Under the pieces are notes generated by a model. The model ran no database searches, was not told the DNA's origin, and saw only the letters and a program-made list of their open reading frames with translations. Of a stretch of 39,944 nt of DNA, positions 1 to 7,964 are shown piece after piece. Position numbers and translations under genes: made by a program. Location of the stretch: assembly GCA_013388685.1 (NCBI GenBank), contig JACAET010000004.1, positions 1 through 39,944 on the forward strand. Direction: 5' to 3'. This DNA is from Chloroflexota bacterium (GTDB lineage: Bacteria > Chloroflexota > Anaerolineae > Anaerolineales > Villigracilaceae). Within the stretch, counting starts at the first letter, position 1. Every line of letters begins with the position of its first letter.

Positions 1-296
1 TCAATCCACTTCGTTTCGCGGCCCGAATAGACATCGGCGCCGCGCGGGTTGGCGTAGGTGTAGCCGCTTTCGGGGTCGCGCGAAGCGAGCAGGCGTTTGT
101 TCGTCAGCGCCGCGAACCAAGGGCTGTCCTGTCCGTAGGAATGCAGGTAGGTAATCTTATATTCCTGTTCGATTTGAATGGGCGTCATCTTCTTCAAAAA
201 TTCCAGCGCCTCTTCGTCCGTGCTGGTCGGGAACGGAATCCCGTGAACGATGTAGCCGCCCAGGGTTTCTTCGCGTTGGGTAGGTAGTTTGCTCAT
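1..296 (-). CDS. DUF35/OB-fold acyl-CoA-associated protein, 3' end cut by window edge
   Basis: The first 98 codons are visible and run off the left edge without a stop. The ATG at 294-296 is preceded by AAGGAGA. The visible part includes WFAAL around residue 50, then a segment of the type in which DUF35 proteins carry their rubredoxin-like zinc ribbon (RLLASRDPESGYTYANPRG), but no CxxC pairs are seen here, so the ribbon looks degenerate. DUF35 OB-fold proteins are known to pair with thiolase-like partners (for example BbsA with BbsB, and the archaeal HMG-CoA thiolase complex), bridging or delivering CoA substrates. The gene follows the thiolase-like gene by 62 bases on the same strand, which strongly supports that partnership. 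The substrate is unknown. Family assignment rests on the context and the N-terminal pattern only. Confidence 0.7.
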   Translation of the reverse strand, partial: MSKLPTQREETLGGYIVHGIPFPTSTDEEALEFLKKMTPIQIEQEYKITYLHSYGQDSPWFAALTNKRLLASRDPESGYTYANPRGADVYSGRETKWI

Positions 297-309
297 GGTG
301 GTCTCCTTG

Positions 310-360
310 CCAATTACCCTTTACCCATTACAGGTTATTGGTAATTCGTACTTGGTAATT
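310..360. repeat. Short repeat, family A (CAATTACC/GGTAATT)
   Basis: AT-rich spacer between the thiolase-like and DUF35 genes made of CCAATTACC at the left and two GGTAATT copies at the right, in inverted orientation. The same word occurs inside trpE (about 23941-23965) and trpC (about 28408-28445), so it is a dispersed repeat and not only local sequence. Confidence 0.6.
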
Positions 361-1723
361 AGTTCTCTCTCTCCATTACCGTCACCGTGACGTAGGTGCC
401 CGTCCCCGCGTGACTGTGGATAGCGCCCCGCTTCGCCTCCTTGACCTGGAGTTGGTCGGCCTTGAAATGTTTCTTGATCGTCCCTTGCAGTTGCCAGATG
501 GCGAACACGGCTTGCATCAGCCCCGTCGCGCCGACGGGATGTCCGCAGGCGATGAGCCCGCCCGAGGGGTTGACCGCGCACTCGGACTTTTCGGGCAGTT
601 TCAAGCCGTAGTCCATGTTCGGCAAAAAGGCTTTGCCCGAAGCCGCAAACGGACCGCCCTCGCCGTAGCGGCACAGACCGAGGTCTTCGTAGGTCTGGAT
701 TTCGCTGGAGGTGTAGGCGTCGTGTAGTTCGATGAAGTCCAGTTCACGAAACGGGTCTTTGATGTCCGCATGTTTCCATGCCATGTTACCCGCTGCCCGC
801 CCTGCACGGAACGAATGGACGCCGGGATAGCGCGTGCCGTGCTTCCATAGTTTCTTGTAGTAGGCGCGCGTCTCGTCGGAGGACTTCTCCTGCTCGGTGG
901 CGTAGTTTTCCATGAAGTAGTCATAGTCCACATGGGGACGATCCGCCATGCGCATCATATCGGTGCCGCGGCCAATGCCCGTCACTTTGACCAGCGGACG
1001 GGGAATCTGCGCGCCTGCGGCTTCCAGTTTCTTCAAGCCCTCTTCCGAACAAAGAATCGTCGCCGCCGCGCCGTCGGACATGACGCAGATGTCGAGGCGC
1101 GTGAGCGGCCAGGCGACCATCGGCGCGCTGCGGACATCGTCAATGGTGTAGCGGTGACGCTTCTGCGCGTAGGGGTTGTGGAAGGCGTTGATGTGGTTCT
1201 TCACGCTGACATGAGCCATCTGCTCGACGGTGGTGCCGAATTCCTTCATGTGGCGCGTCACCATCATGGCGTAGTAGCCCGAATAAAAACCTCCGACGGG
1301 ATAGTCGAACGACACGTCGGAGGCAAGCGCGATGAATTCGTTTCCCTTCCACGTTTCCACGTGGGACATGGTCTCGAAGCCGTACGCCACACACACGTCC
1401 ATGTGACCCGAAGCGACGGACTTCCACGCTTCTTGGAAGCACAGTCCGCCGGTCGCACCGCCGCCCTCCACGCGGTGACCGGGCTTGGGGCACAGCCCGA
1501 GGTAGTCCTGCGCCATGATGCCAGCCATCAGTTGTCGGGTGAAGTGATCCGAGAAATACGAGGCGACGGATCCGTCCACGATGCGGGTGAACGTGGGGAA
1601 ATCCAATCCGATGTCGGCGATGGCATAGTCATAGGCTTCTTTGATAATCGCCTGAAATGTCTTGTCTGGTCTTGCCTTCGCAAACTTCGATACCCCGCCC
1701 GAGATTGCGTACACAGGTCTCAT
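359..1723 (-). CDS. Thiolase-like acyl-CoA acetyltransferase/lyase (SCP-x type)
   Basis: A 454-residue protein of the SCP2-thiolase/acetyl-CoA acetyltransferase group. The start at 1723 is chosen because AAAGGAGG lies just upstream; an earlier in-frame ATG at 1783 lacks a ribosome-binding site and adds non-homologous residues. Visible family motifs are the HDAYTSSEIQTYEDLG helix and the C-terminal GGLIACGHPVGATG, which carries the catalytic His. The usual nucleophile motif (N-A-C-A-S/T-G) reads G-G-G-A-T-G here (EGGGATGG, near residue 88), so the canonical Cys appears to be Gly. The DUF35 gene lies immediately downstream, the arrangement of BbsA/BbsB-like heteromeric thiolases. The role is probably acyl-CoA cleavage, condensation or a scaffold in fatty or aromatic acid metabolism; the substrate cannot be told. 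Fold assignment is secure; activity is uncertain because of the missing Cys. Confidence 0.85.
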   Translation of the reverse strand: MRPVYAISGGVSKFAKARPDKTFQAIIKEAYDYAIADIGLDFPTFTRIVDGSVASYFSDHFTRQLMAGIMAQDYLGLCPKPGHRVEGGGATGGLCFQEAWKSVASGHMDVCVAYGFETMSHVETWKGNEFIALASDVSFDYPVGGFYSGYYAMMVTRHMKEFGTTVEQMAHVSVKNHINAFHNPYAQKRHRYTIDDVRSAPMVAWPLTRLDICVMSDGAAATILCSEEGLKKLEAAGAQIPRPLVKVTGIGRGTDMMRMADRPHVDYDYFMENYATEQEKSSDETRAYYKKLWKHGTRYPGVHSFRAGRAAGNMAWKHADIKDPFRELDFIELHDAYTSSEIQTYEDLGLCRYGEGGPFAASGKAFLPNMDYGLKLPEKSECAVNPSGGLIACGHPVGATGLMQAVFAIWQLQGTIKKHFKADQLQVKEAKRGAIHSHAGTGTYVTVTVMEREN

Positions 1724-1822
1724 CTGCAAACCTCCTTTGGATGAAGATGATATTATCTTTGCAGAAATCGAATCGAAATACAACTGACATTCATCGTGTT
1801 TCTGTCATCGCGAGACACGATA

Positions 1823-1944
1823 AGAGAGTGTTTAAAACTACTTGCTTTGCGCGTAAGCAATGTTCTCTGCCGTCGCTGGATGCGCAAGAGAGCGCATCCT
1901 GCGCGCCTTGAGAGGACAAAAAACGACTTTTAAAACGCTCTCTA
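1823..1944. repeat. MITE-like palindromic element with nested hairpins
   Basis: About 120 bases bounded by imperfect inverted ends (GAGAGTGTTTAAAA on the left, TTTTAAAACGCTCTC on the right). Inside are two hairpins: TTGCTT/AAGCAA around 1842-1861 and GGATGCGC/GCGCATCC around 1878-1900. The second hairpin, with its AAGAGA loop and following TCCTGCGC, resembles the tandem repeat at 10682-10815. No open reading frame with a recognisable product is present, which fits a non-autonomous element or regulatory palindrome. Confidence 0.5.
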
Positions 1945-2005
1945 AGAACGAAGAAACCTCATCCATGAATCCGCGTCCATCCGTGCAATCCGCGGCAAAA
2001 AACTA

Positions 2006-2014
2006 TGCTAGACT
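2006..2014 (+). promoter_or_regulatory. Extended -10 promoter giving a leaderless mRNA
   Basis: TGCTAGACT: a TG-N extension followed by TAGACT, ending exactly six bases before the ATG at 2021. No Shine-Dalgarno sequence precedes that ATG. The spacing puts the transcription start at the A of the start codon. Inferred, not proven. Confidence 0.45.
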
Positions 2015-2020
2015 CGGCGC

Positions 2021-3658
2021 ATGGACATCCTCGAAACCTCCATTTCTCCCTCCGATCCCCAATTCCTCGCCAACCAAAAACACCACCGCGGACTCGCCCA
2101 CACCCTGCGCGAGCGCCTCGCCGAAGTGCGCCAGGGCGGCGGCGAGAAGTATCGCAAGCGGCACGAGGCGCAGGGCAAACTCTTCGTGCGCGACCGCATT
2201 GAACGCCTGCTCGACCCCGGCTCGCCGTTCCTCGAACTTTCCCCGCTCGCGGCGGTTGGCATGTACGATCTCGAAGCGCCCGGCGCGGGCATTGTCACCG
2301 GCATCGGGCGCGTCAGCGGGCGCGAAGTGATGATCATCGCCAACGACGCCACCGTCAAAGGCGGCTCCTACTTCCCGATGACGGTCAAGAAACACCTGCG
2401 CGCCCAGCAGATCGCCGAAGAGAATCGCCTGCCCTGTCTGTATCTCGTCGATTCGGGCGGGGCGTTTTTGCCGCTTCAAGATGAAGTCTTCCCCGATGTC
2501 AATCACTTCGGGCGTATCTTCTACAATCAGGCGCGCATGAGCGCCAAAAAGATTCCGCAGATCGCGGCGGTGATGGGCAGTTGCACGGCGGGCGGCGCCT
2601 ACGTCCCTGCCATGAGCGACGAAGCCGTCATCGTCAAAGGCACAGGCACCATCTTCCTCGGCGGACCTCCGCTCGTGAAAGCCGCGACGGGAGAGGATGT
2701 TTCAGCAGAAGACCTCGGCGGAGCGGATGTCCACACGCGGCTCAGCGGCGTTGCCGATCACTTCGCCGAAGACGACGACCACGCCATAGAAATTTTGCGC
2801 GGCATCATGGAAACGCTTCCCCGACCGCAGACGATAGACGGCAGACCGTTATGGTCGGCGGTCAACAGTCTGTGGTCTCCCCCCGAAGAACCCCTCTACC
2901 CCGCCGAAGAAATCTACGGCATCCTCCCCGCGACCTTCCGCGAGACCTACGACGTGCGCGAGATCATCGCCCGTCTCGTGGACGGCAGCAAATTCCGAGA
3001 GTTCAAAGCCCGCTACGGCACAACCATCGTCTGCGGGTTCGCCCGCATTCACGGCTATCCCGTCGGCGTCATCGCCAACAACGGAGTGCTGTTCAGCGAG
3101 TCCGCTCTCAAAGCCACTCACTTCATCGAATTGTGCGACCAGCGCGGCATCCCGCTCCTCTTCCTGCAAAACATCACCGGCTTCATGGTCGGGCGTGACT
3201 ACGAAGCCGGCGGCATCGCCAAAGACGGCGCAAAGATGGTTCACGCGGTTGCCACTACCCGAGTCCCCAAACTGACCGTGGTCATCGGCGGCTCGTTCGG
3301 CGCGGGTAACTACGCCATGTCCGGGCGCGCCTACGGCTCGCGCTTCCTGTGGATGTGGCCCAACGCGCGCATCTCCGTTATGGGCGGCGAACAAGCCGCC
3401 AACGTCCTGCTCACCATCAAACAGGACCAACTCGCCCGCGAAGGCAAAACTCCCCTCAGCCAGGCTGAAGCCGAAGAATTCAAACGCCCCATCCTCGAAA
3501 AATACGAAACCGAAGGCAACCCCTATCACTCCACCGCGCGGCTCTGGGATGACGGCGTGATTGATCCTGTGGATACGCGTCAGGTATTGGGGTTGGCGCT
3601 GTCGGTGGTGCTGAATTCACCGGTGGACGAACAGGGGTTTGGCGTGTTCAGGATGTAG
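2021..3658 (+). CDS. mccB: Acyl-CoA carboxylase carboxyltransferase subunit, methylcrotonyl-CoA carboxylase beta type
   Basis: A 545-residue biotin-dependent carboxyltransferase with the two crotonase-like halves of the family. It transfers CO2 from carboxybiotin to a branched or short acyl-CoA; in leucine breakdown this is 3-methylcrotonyl-CoA. Motifs typical of the MCC beta branch are [17 protein letters not shown] (near 235-250), [43 protein letters not shown] and the C-terminal GFGVFRM, which is almost the ending of human MCCB. Homologues are about 535 residues. The excess sits at about residues 266-287, where a palindromic repeat is translated in frame (see separate entry). There is no biotin-carboxylase/BCCP gene in the window, so the alpha subunit must be elsewhere. 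MCC, GCC or a broader acyl-CoA specificity cannot be fully separated by eye, but MCC fits best. Confidence 0.88.
   Translation: MDILETSISPSDPQFLANQKHHRGLAHTLRERLAEVRQGGGEKYRKRHEAQGKLFVRDRIERLLDPGSPFLELSPLAAVGMYDLEAPGAGIVTGIGRVSGREVMIIANDATVKGGSYFPMTVKKHLRAQQIAEENRLPCLYLVDSGGAFLPLQDEVFPDVNHFGRIFYNQARMSAKKIPQIAAVMGSCTAGGAYVPAMSDEAVIVKGTGTIFLGGPPLVKAATGEDVSAEDLGGADVHTRLSGVADHFAEDDDHAIEILRGIMETLPRPQTIDGRPLWSAVNSLWSPPEEPLYPAEEIYGILPATFRETYDVREIIARLVDGSKFREFKARYGTTIVCGFARIHGYPVGVIANNGVLFSESALKATHFIELCDQRGIPLLFLQNITGFMVGRDYEAGGIAKDGAKMVHAVATTRVPKLTVVIGGSFGAGNYAMSGRAYGSRFLWMWPNARISVMGGEQAANVLLTIKQDQLAREGKTPLSQAEAEEFKRPILEKYETEGNPYHSTARLWDDGVIDPVDTRQVLGLALSVVLNSPVDEQGFGVFRM
2823..2878. repeat. Family B palindromic repeat translated inside mccB
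   Basis: GACCGCAGAC at the left and GTCTGTGGTC at the right are inverted with one mismatch, and an inner AGACC/GGTC pair sits at the centre. The same vocabulary (GACCGCAGAC, GGTCGGCGGTC) fills three trp-operon spacers at 26312-26401, 29587-29648 and 30859-30905. Here it lies in the reading frame without a stop and encodes the segment [17 protein letters not shown], which has no counterpart in typical MCC beta subunits. Confidence 0.7.
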
Positions 3659-3710
3659 GTGGTCGCCTGAGTGAGTTCGTTTCCATGCCGGAAGCGTTCT
3701 CTGCCGCTTC

Positions 3711-5027
3711 TCATGGCCCGGCGGTTGGTGTGGGCGTTTCCGTGGGAGTGAATGTGTATGTGCCGGTCGCCGTCGGCGTGAAGGTTGGTGTAAAGGAAGG
3801 CGTAATGGTCGGAGTTCGTGTGGGGGTGGGGGGCAGGGCGGCGGTAGGCAGTTCGAACGCATTGACCACGAGAAACTCACTGCGGATCCATCCCCCGGCG
3901 TAGGGCTGGAATTCCGTCTTTCCCTTTTGGTCAATCGCAAACCGATACCAGATTCCTTCGCTGTTCTCTTTGCGCGTGGTGAAAAACGGACAATTGTTTC
4001 CGTCCGCCTTTAATGGTTCTCCCTGACGCGCTTCGTTGTCGCTGGGAAGTTCATGAACGCTGGCTTCGCGTCCCTGACGGTCGTAGATGCAAATGGGCAT
4101 GGGGAGCCAGCGCAACTCCACCACCGCAAGCACATCTGCCGAGATCCATCCGTCGGCGAATTGATCGAAATCAGCCGTTTGGTTGGACGCAAACCGGAAC
4201 CAAATCTCCTGGTTGTTATTCTCGATGCGCGCGCTGAAGAAGGGACAGTTGTTCCCGTCCGGTTCGAGTTTTCCCAGGGTGTTATAGACCGTCCCCGGAC
4301 CTTCGCGGACGTTGACCGGGGGACCATCGTAAATGTAAATGCAGATGGGAAGCGAAAATTCGGCCGGCAGAGTGGCGGTGGGGGTGACGGTCGGTTTTGT
4401 GGCGGTTGCAGTCGGCGTTAGAGACGCGGTGGGGGTGGGGGAATCAGTCGGTTTCGGCGTGGCGGTGGCGGTGGGCGACGCGGCAATCGTCGGCGTGGGA
4501 GTGACCGTCGGTGTCTCCTGAGGCGGGTTGTCGCGGGGAGCCAGGGCAAAGATCAGAAGGAGGATCAGCCCAATCAGTCCGGGAATCCCGAATTTGAGAA
4601 GCGCCGGGGGAAATGTTTTCCTGTACGGCGTCACGATGGGTGGTTCGCCAGTGTAGCCCAGAGGGACGAGGAGTTTTTTGAAGTTGTCGGGGTATTCGCC
4701 TGTGGAAAAATTGACAAAGTTGATGGTGTTGAGCGCGAACGGGACTTCGCACGGGGCGAGCATGATAGGGATGATCTTCTTGCGCAGGGAGAGCGCCTGG
4801 GTGTATTCCTTGCGCACCCATTCGGACTCGATGGAGTTGGGGGTGAGGATGACGATGAAGTAACGACTGGATTTGATGGCTTCGGGGATGTTGCGCACCC
4901 AGTCGTCGCCGCCGCGCAGGTCGGTGATATCCCACCATACGTCGTAGCCGGCGGTCTCGAGGTCGCCTGCCAGTTTGCGGACGAAGTCCATGTCTTTGCG
5001 CGAATAGCTGATGAAGACCTTTTCCAT
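3711..5027 (-). CDS. TIR-domain membrane protein with two extracytoplasmic SH3-like repeats
   Basis: 438 residues; start taken at 5027 where the TIR domain begins (MEKVFISYSRKD), with GGGAAA upstream. Order: TIR domain about 1-125, with the SEWVRKE motif placing the conserved, potentially NAD-cleaving Glu at residue 74; a membrane helix about 142-163; a Thr/Pro-rich linker about 168-222; two related SH3-like modules about 225-300 and 310-390, each with a CPFF...R.E...IW(F/Y)RFA pattern and a closing GGW/DGW-I motif; and a second Thr/Pro-rich tail of about 45 residues. Predicted topology is TIR inside, SH3 modules outside. TIR domains act in protein scaffolding or as NAD hydrolases in anti-phage defence; no SLOG, SIR2 or other Thoeris-type partner is adjacent. 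It could be an envelope-stress or surface-sensing receptor. The domain calls are firm; the function is inference. Confidence 0.8.
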   Translation of the reverse strand: MEKVFISYSRKDMDFVRKLAGDLETAGYDVWWDITDLRGGDDWVRNIPEAIKSSRYFIVILTPNSIESEWVRKEYTQALSLRKKIIPIMLAPCEVPFALNTINFVNFSTGEYPDNFKKLLVPLGYTGEPPIVTPYRKTFPPALLKFGIPGLIGLILLLIFALAPRDNPPQETPTVTPTPTIAASPTATATPKPTDSPTPTASLTPTATATKPTVTPTATLPAEFSLPICIYIYDGPPVNVREGPGTVYNTLGKLEPDGNNCPFFSARIENNNQEIWFRFASNQTADFDQFADGWISADVLAVVELRWLPMPICIYDRQGREASVHELPSDNEARQGEPLKADGNNCPFFTTRKENSEGIWYRFAIDQKGKTEFQPYAGGWIRSEFLVVNAFELPTAALPPTPTRTPTITPSFTPTFTPTATGTYTFTPTETPTPTAGP

Positions 5028-5159
5028 ATTTTCCCAACGTTTGGTTCTATGATTGTGTTCCGTGCCTGCCTTGCATAATACCATTGCATGGCAGATTTTG
5101 GGGATGATTGCAGGCTGGGGCTTTGGTTGTTTTCTAACACACCTCTTATCTCTCACACC

Positions 5160-5218
5160 TTGACGAAAACTTCATTTTTGCATAAATTTAAGCCCGCTTA
5201 ATCAAACAGTAGGCTTAA
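5160..5218 (+). promoter_or_regulatory. Promoter and candidate MarR operator upstream of the exporter operon
   Basis: A -35-like TTGACG at 5160-5165 is followed after 17 bases by TAAATT at 5183-5188. Overlapping and just downstream is an inverted repeat, TTAAGCC at 5188-5194 and GGCTTAA at 5212-5218, separated by 17 bases and ending two bases before the marR ATG. Position and symmetry fit autorepression by the encoded MarR protein. Inference from sequence only. Confidence 0.5.
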
Positions 5219-5220
5219 CT

Positions 5221-5664
5221 ATGCCCAAAACGCTCCAAATTTCCCAATCCCTGCGCGCGTGGATGGACGCTTTCATGCACCGTTCCATGCGCGAGTGGGG
5301 ACGCTTCGCCAAATCCACCGGGCTGACCATGCCGCAGTTCAGCGTGCTGATGCAGTTACACCACAAAGGTCCGTGCGGCATGTCCGAGATCAGCGAGCGC
5401 TTCGAGGTGACTCCCGCCGCCGCCAGCCAGCTGGTGGAAAAACTCGTCCAGGCGGGCTACCTCGAGCGCACCGAAGACCCCTCCGACCGGCGCGCCAAAT
5501 TGCTGAGTCTCTCCCCCAGCGGCGCGCGCCTCATCGAGCAGGGCATCGCCGAGCGCTACCGCTGGATGGATGACCTGATCAAGACCCTCTCGCCCGAAGA
5601 ACAAGCCAAAGTGAGCGAGGCGCTGGAGATTTTGACGCGCGCCGCGCAAAGCGTGGAAACATAA
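5221..5664 (+). CDS. MarR-family transcriptional regulator
   Basis: 147 residues, the usual MarR length, with a winged helix in the middle: the MSEISERFEVTPAAASQLVEKLVQAGYLER segment covers the recognition helix (about residues 58-84), followed by the wing motif EDPSDRRAKLLSLSPSG. MarR dimers bind palindromic operators and release DNA on binding small, often aromatic, ligands. The gene sits 56 bases ahead of two ABC exporter genes on the same strand, so it most likely represses itself and the exporter and responds to an exported compound. An inverted repeat directly before the start codon is a candidate operator. Only a weak Shine-Dalgarno sequence (TAGG) precedes the ATG. Confidence 0.92.
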   Translation: MPKTLQISQSLRAWMDAFMHRSMREWGRFAKSTGLTMPQFSVLMQLHHKGPCGMSEISERFEVTPAAASQLVEKLVQAGYLERTEDPSDRRAKLLSLSPSGARLIEQGIAERYRWMDDLIKTLSPEEQAKVSEALEILTRAAQSVET

Positions 5665-5720
5665 ACCATAAAACTCTCCGTCATTTCACTCAACACCTGA
5701 CACTTCCCGCTGGAGTCCCC

Positions 5721-7964
5721 ATGTCCCGTATTCTCAAATATCTCAAACCCTTTACCCTTTTACTGGTCGTGGCAATCGCTTTACTGTTTGCCCAAGCCAA
5801 CGCCGACTTGGCGCTGCCCGACTACATGTCGCGCATCGTCAACGTCGGCCTTCAGCAAAGCGGAGTCGAAAGCCCCGTGCCAGACGCCCTGCGTCAGGTC
5901 ACGATGGAACGGCTCGGCATCTTCCTGACCGCCGAAGACAAAGACATTGTCCTGGCGCAGTACAAACTGGTTGATTCATCTTCGCCGGACTATGAAACCT
6001 ACCTCAAGCAGTACCCTGCCCTGGCGGACGCGCCCATCTACGTCTTGCAGACGACCGACCCGGCGGCGCGCTCCCAACTGGAAGCGATTCTCGCCAAGCC
6101 GCTGCTGGTCGTCTTCGGCATCGAACAGGCGCTTCAAAACCCGGACCAGGCGGCTGTCATGTTCGGAAGCGGCGGATTCGACCTCTCCAAACTGCCGCCT
6201 GGCATGGACGCCTTCGACGCGCTGAAACTTATGCCCGCCGCGCAGCGCGTCCAACTGCTGGACTCGGTGGAGGCGCGCTTCGACGCCCTGGGCGGCGAAA
6301 AAGCCCTGCGGCAGGGCGCGGCGCGCGCCGTCGTCGCGGAGTACGAAGCGCTCGGCGTGGACATCGCCAAAGTGCAGAACAGTTATCTCTTCAAGGTCGG
6401 CGGGCAAATGCTGCTCATCGCCCTCCTTTCGGCGGTTGCCACCATCCTGGTCGGTCTGCTCGGCTCGCGCATCGCCGCCGGGCTGGCGCGCGACCTGCGC
6501 CGCTTCCTGTTCGAGAAGGTGATGCACTTTTCGGGCGCGGAGTTCGAGCACTTCTCCACCGCCTCGCTCATCACCCGCGCCACCAACGACATCACCCAGG
6601 TTCAATCGGTGATGGGGATTTTGGTGCGCATGGTCTTCTACGCGCCCATCATCGGCATCGGCGGCATCGTCCGCGCGGTGGATAAAAGCCCCTCCATGTG
6701 GTGGACGATTGCCCTGGCGGTGGGCATTCTGCTGGCGATGATCATCACCGTCTTCTCCATTGCCCTGCCCAAGTTCCGCGTCATCCAGTCGCTGGTGGAT
6801 AAACTCAACCTGGTGGCGCGCGAAAACCTGAGCGGCATGATGGTGGTCCGCTCCTTTGACCGCGAAAAGCACGAGGAAGCCCGCTTCGACCGCGCCAACC
6901 GCGAACTGACGGACACCAACCTGTTCGTCAACCGTCTGTTCGTCATCATGATGCCCTTCATGATGCTCATCATGAACGGCGCGACCATGCTCATTTTGTG
7001 GGTCGGCTCCAATCAGGTGGCGCAGGCGCAAATGGAAGTGGGCGACATGATGGCGTTCATGCAATACGCCATGCAAATCGTCTTCGCCTTCCTGATGCTC
7101 TCCATGCTCTTCATCATGTTCCCGCGCGCCGACGTCTCCGCGCACCGCGTCGCCGACGTGCTGGAAATACCCATCACTGTCCTCGACCCCGCCGAGCCGA
7201 AACGCTTCCCTGAAAACTTCCAGCCGACCATCGAATTTCGGGATGTCTCCTTCCGCTATCCCGGCGCGGACGATGACGTGCTCCGCAACCTGACCTTCCG
7301 CATCGAAGCGGGACAAACGGTCGGACTCATGGGGACGACGGGTTCGGGCAAATCCACCGTCGTCAATCTGATTCCGCGCTTCTTCGACGTGACGGGCGGC
7401 GCGGTCCTTGTCAGCGGCGTGGACATCCGCGAGGTGCCCCTCAAGGAACTGCGCGACAAAATCGGCTACATCCCTCAGCGCAGCAACCTGTTCACAGGCA
7501 CCATCGCAAGCAACCTGCGCTATGCCGACGAAAACGCCGACGAGGAAACCCTGAAACTCGCCCTCGAAATTGCCCAGGCGGCAGATTTCGTTCAGGAGCG
7601 AAGCGAGGGGTTACAGGCTGAGGTCTCGCAGGGAGGCGTGAACTATTCGGGTGGGCAGAAACAGCGTCTGAGCATCGCCCGCGCCCTGGTCAAGCGCGCC
7701 CCGATTTTCATCTTCGACGACAGTTTCTCCGCCCTCGATTACCGCACCGACGCGCGTCTGCGTCAGGCATTGCTCAAGCAGCTGCGTCACAGCACCGTGC
7801 TGATCGTCTCACAGCGCATCGCCACCATCAAAAACGCCGACCAGATTTTAGTGCTGGATGAAGGCAGGCTGATCGGTCAAGGCACACACGAGGAATTAAT
7901 GAAAACCAACGAAATTTACCGCGAGATTGCCCTCTCGCAACTCAAACAGGAGGCGCTGGCATGA
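5721..7964 (+). CDS. ABC exporter half-transporter with degenerate ATP site (heterodimer subunit 1)
   Basis: 747 residues: membrane domain fused to an ATPase domain. After TM1 (about 10-28) comes ALPDYMSRIVNVG and then an extracytoplasmic insert of about 180 residues before TM2 (about 225), the signature of a known group of long heterodimeric multidrug-type exporters. The ATPase has Walker A GTTGSGKST (about 538), signature SGGQKQR (about 644) and Walker B IFIFDD (about 660). The catalytic Glu is Asp (DDSFSALD) and the switch His is Gln (VSQRI). With the second subunit's ISQGQ signature this makes one non-hydrolysing site, as in TM287/288. The stop codon overlaps the start of the next gene (ATGA). 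The substrate is unknown; drugs or lipids are plausible. Confidence 0.9.
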   Translation: MSRILKYLKPFTLLLVVAIALLFAQANADLALPDYMSRIVNVGLQQSGVESPVPDALRQVTMERLGIFLTAEDKDIVLAQYKLVDSSSPDYETYLKQYPALADAPIYVLQTTDPAARSQLEAILAKPLLVVFGIEQALQNPDQAAVMFGSGGFDLSKLPPGMDAFDALKLMPAAQRVQLLDSVEARFDALGGEKALRQGAARAVVAEYEALGVDIAKVQNSYLFKVGGQMLLIALLSAVATILVGLLGSRIAAGLARDLRRFLFEKVMHFSGAEFEHFSTASLITRATNDITQVQSVMGILVRMVFYAPIIGIGGIVRAVDKSPSMWWTIALAVGILLAMIITVFSIALPKFRVIQSLVDKLNLVARENLSGMMVVRSFDREKHEEARFDRANRELTDTNLFVNRLFVIMMPFMMLIMNGATMLILWVGSNQVAQAQMEVGDMMAFMQYAMQIVFAFLMLSMLFIMFPRADVSAHRVADVLEIPITVLDPAEPKRFPENFQPTIEFRDVSFRYPGADDDVLRNLTFRIEAGQTVGLMGTTGSGKSTVVNLIPRFFDVTGGAVLVSGVDIREVPLKELRDKIGYIPQRSNLFTGTIASNLRYADENADEETLKLALEIAQAADFVQERSEGLQAEVSQGGVNYSGGQKQRLSIARALVKRAPIFIFDDSFSALDYRTDARLRQALLKQLRHSTVLIVSQRIATIKNADQILVLDEGRLIGQGTHEELMKTNEIYREIALSQLKQEALA

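Noticed and set aside
3711..5027. Thoeris or another named anti-phage system
   Set aside because: A TIR domain is present but no SIR2, SLOG-Macro or effector gene is adjacent; the neighbours are metabolic and transport genes.
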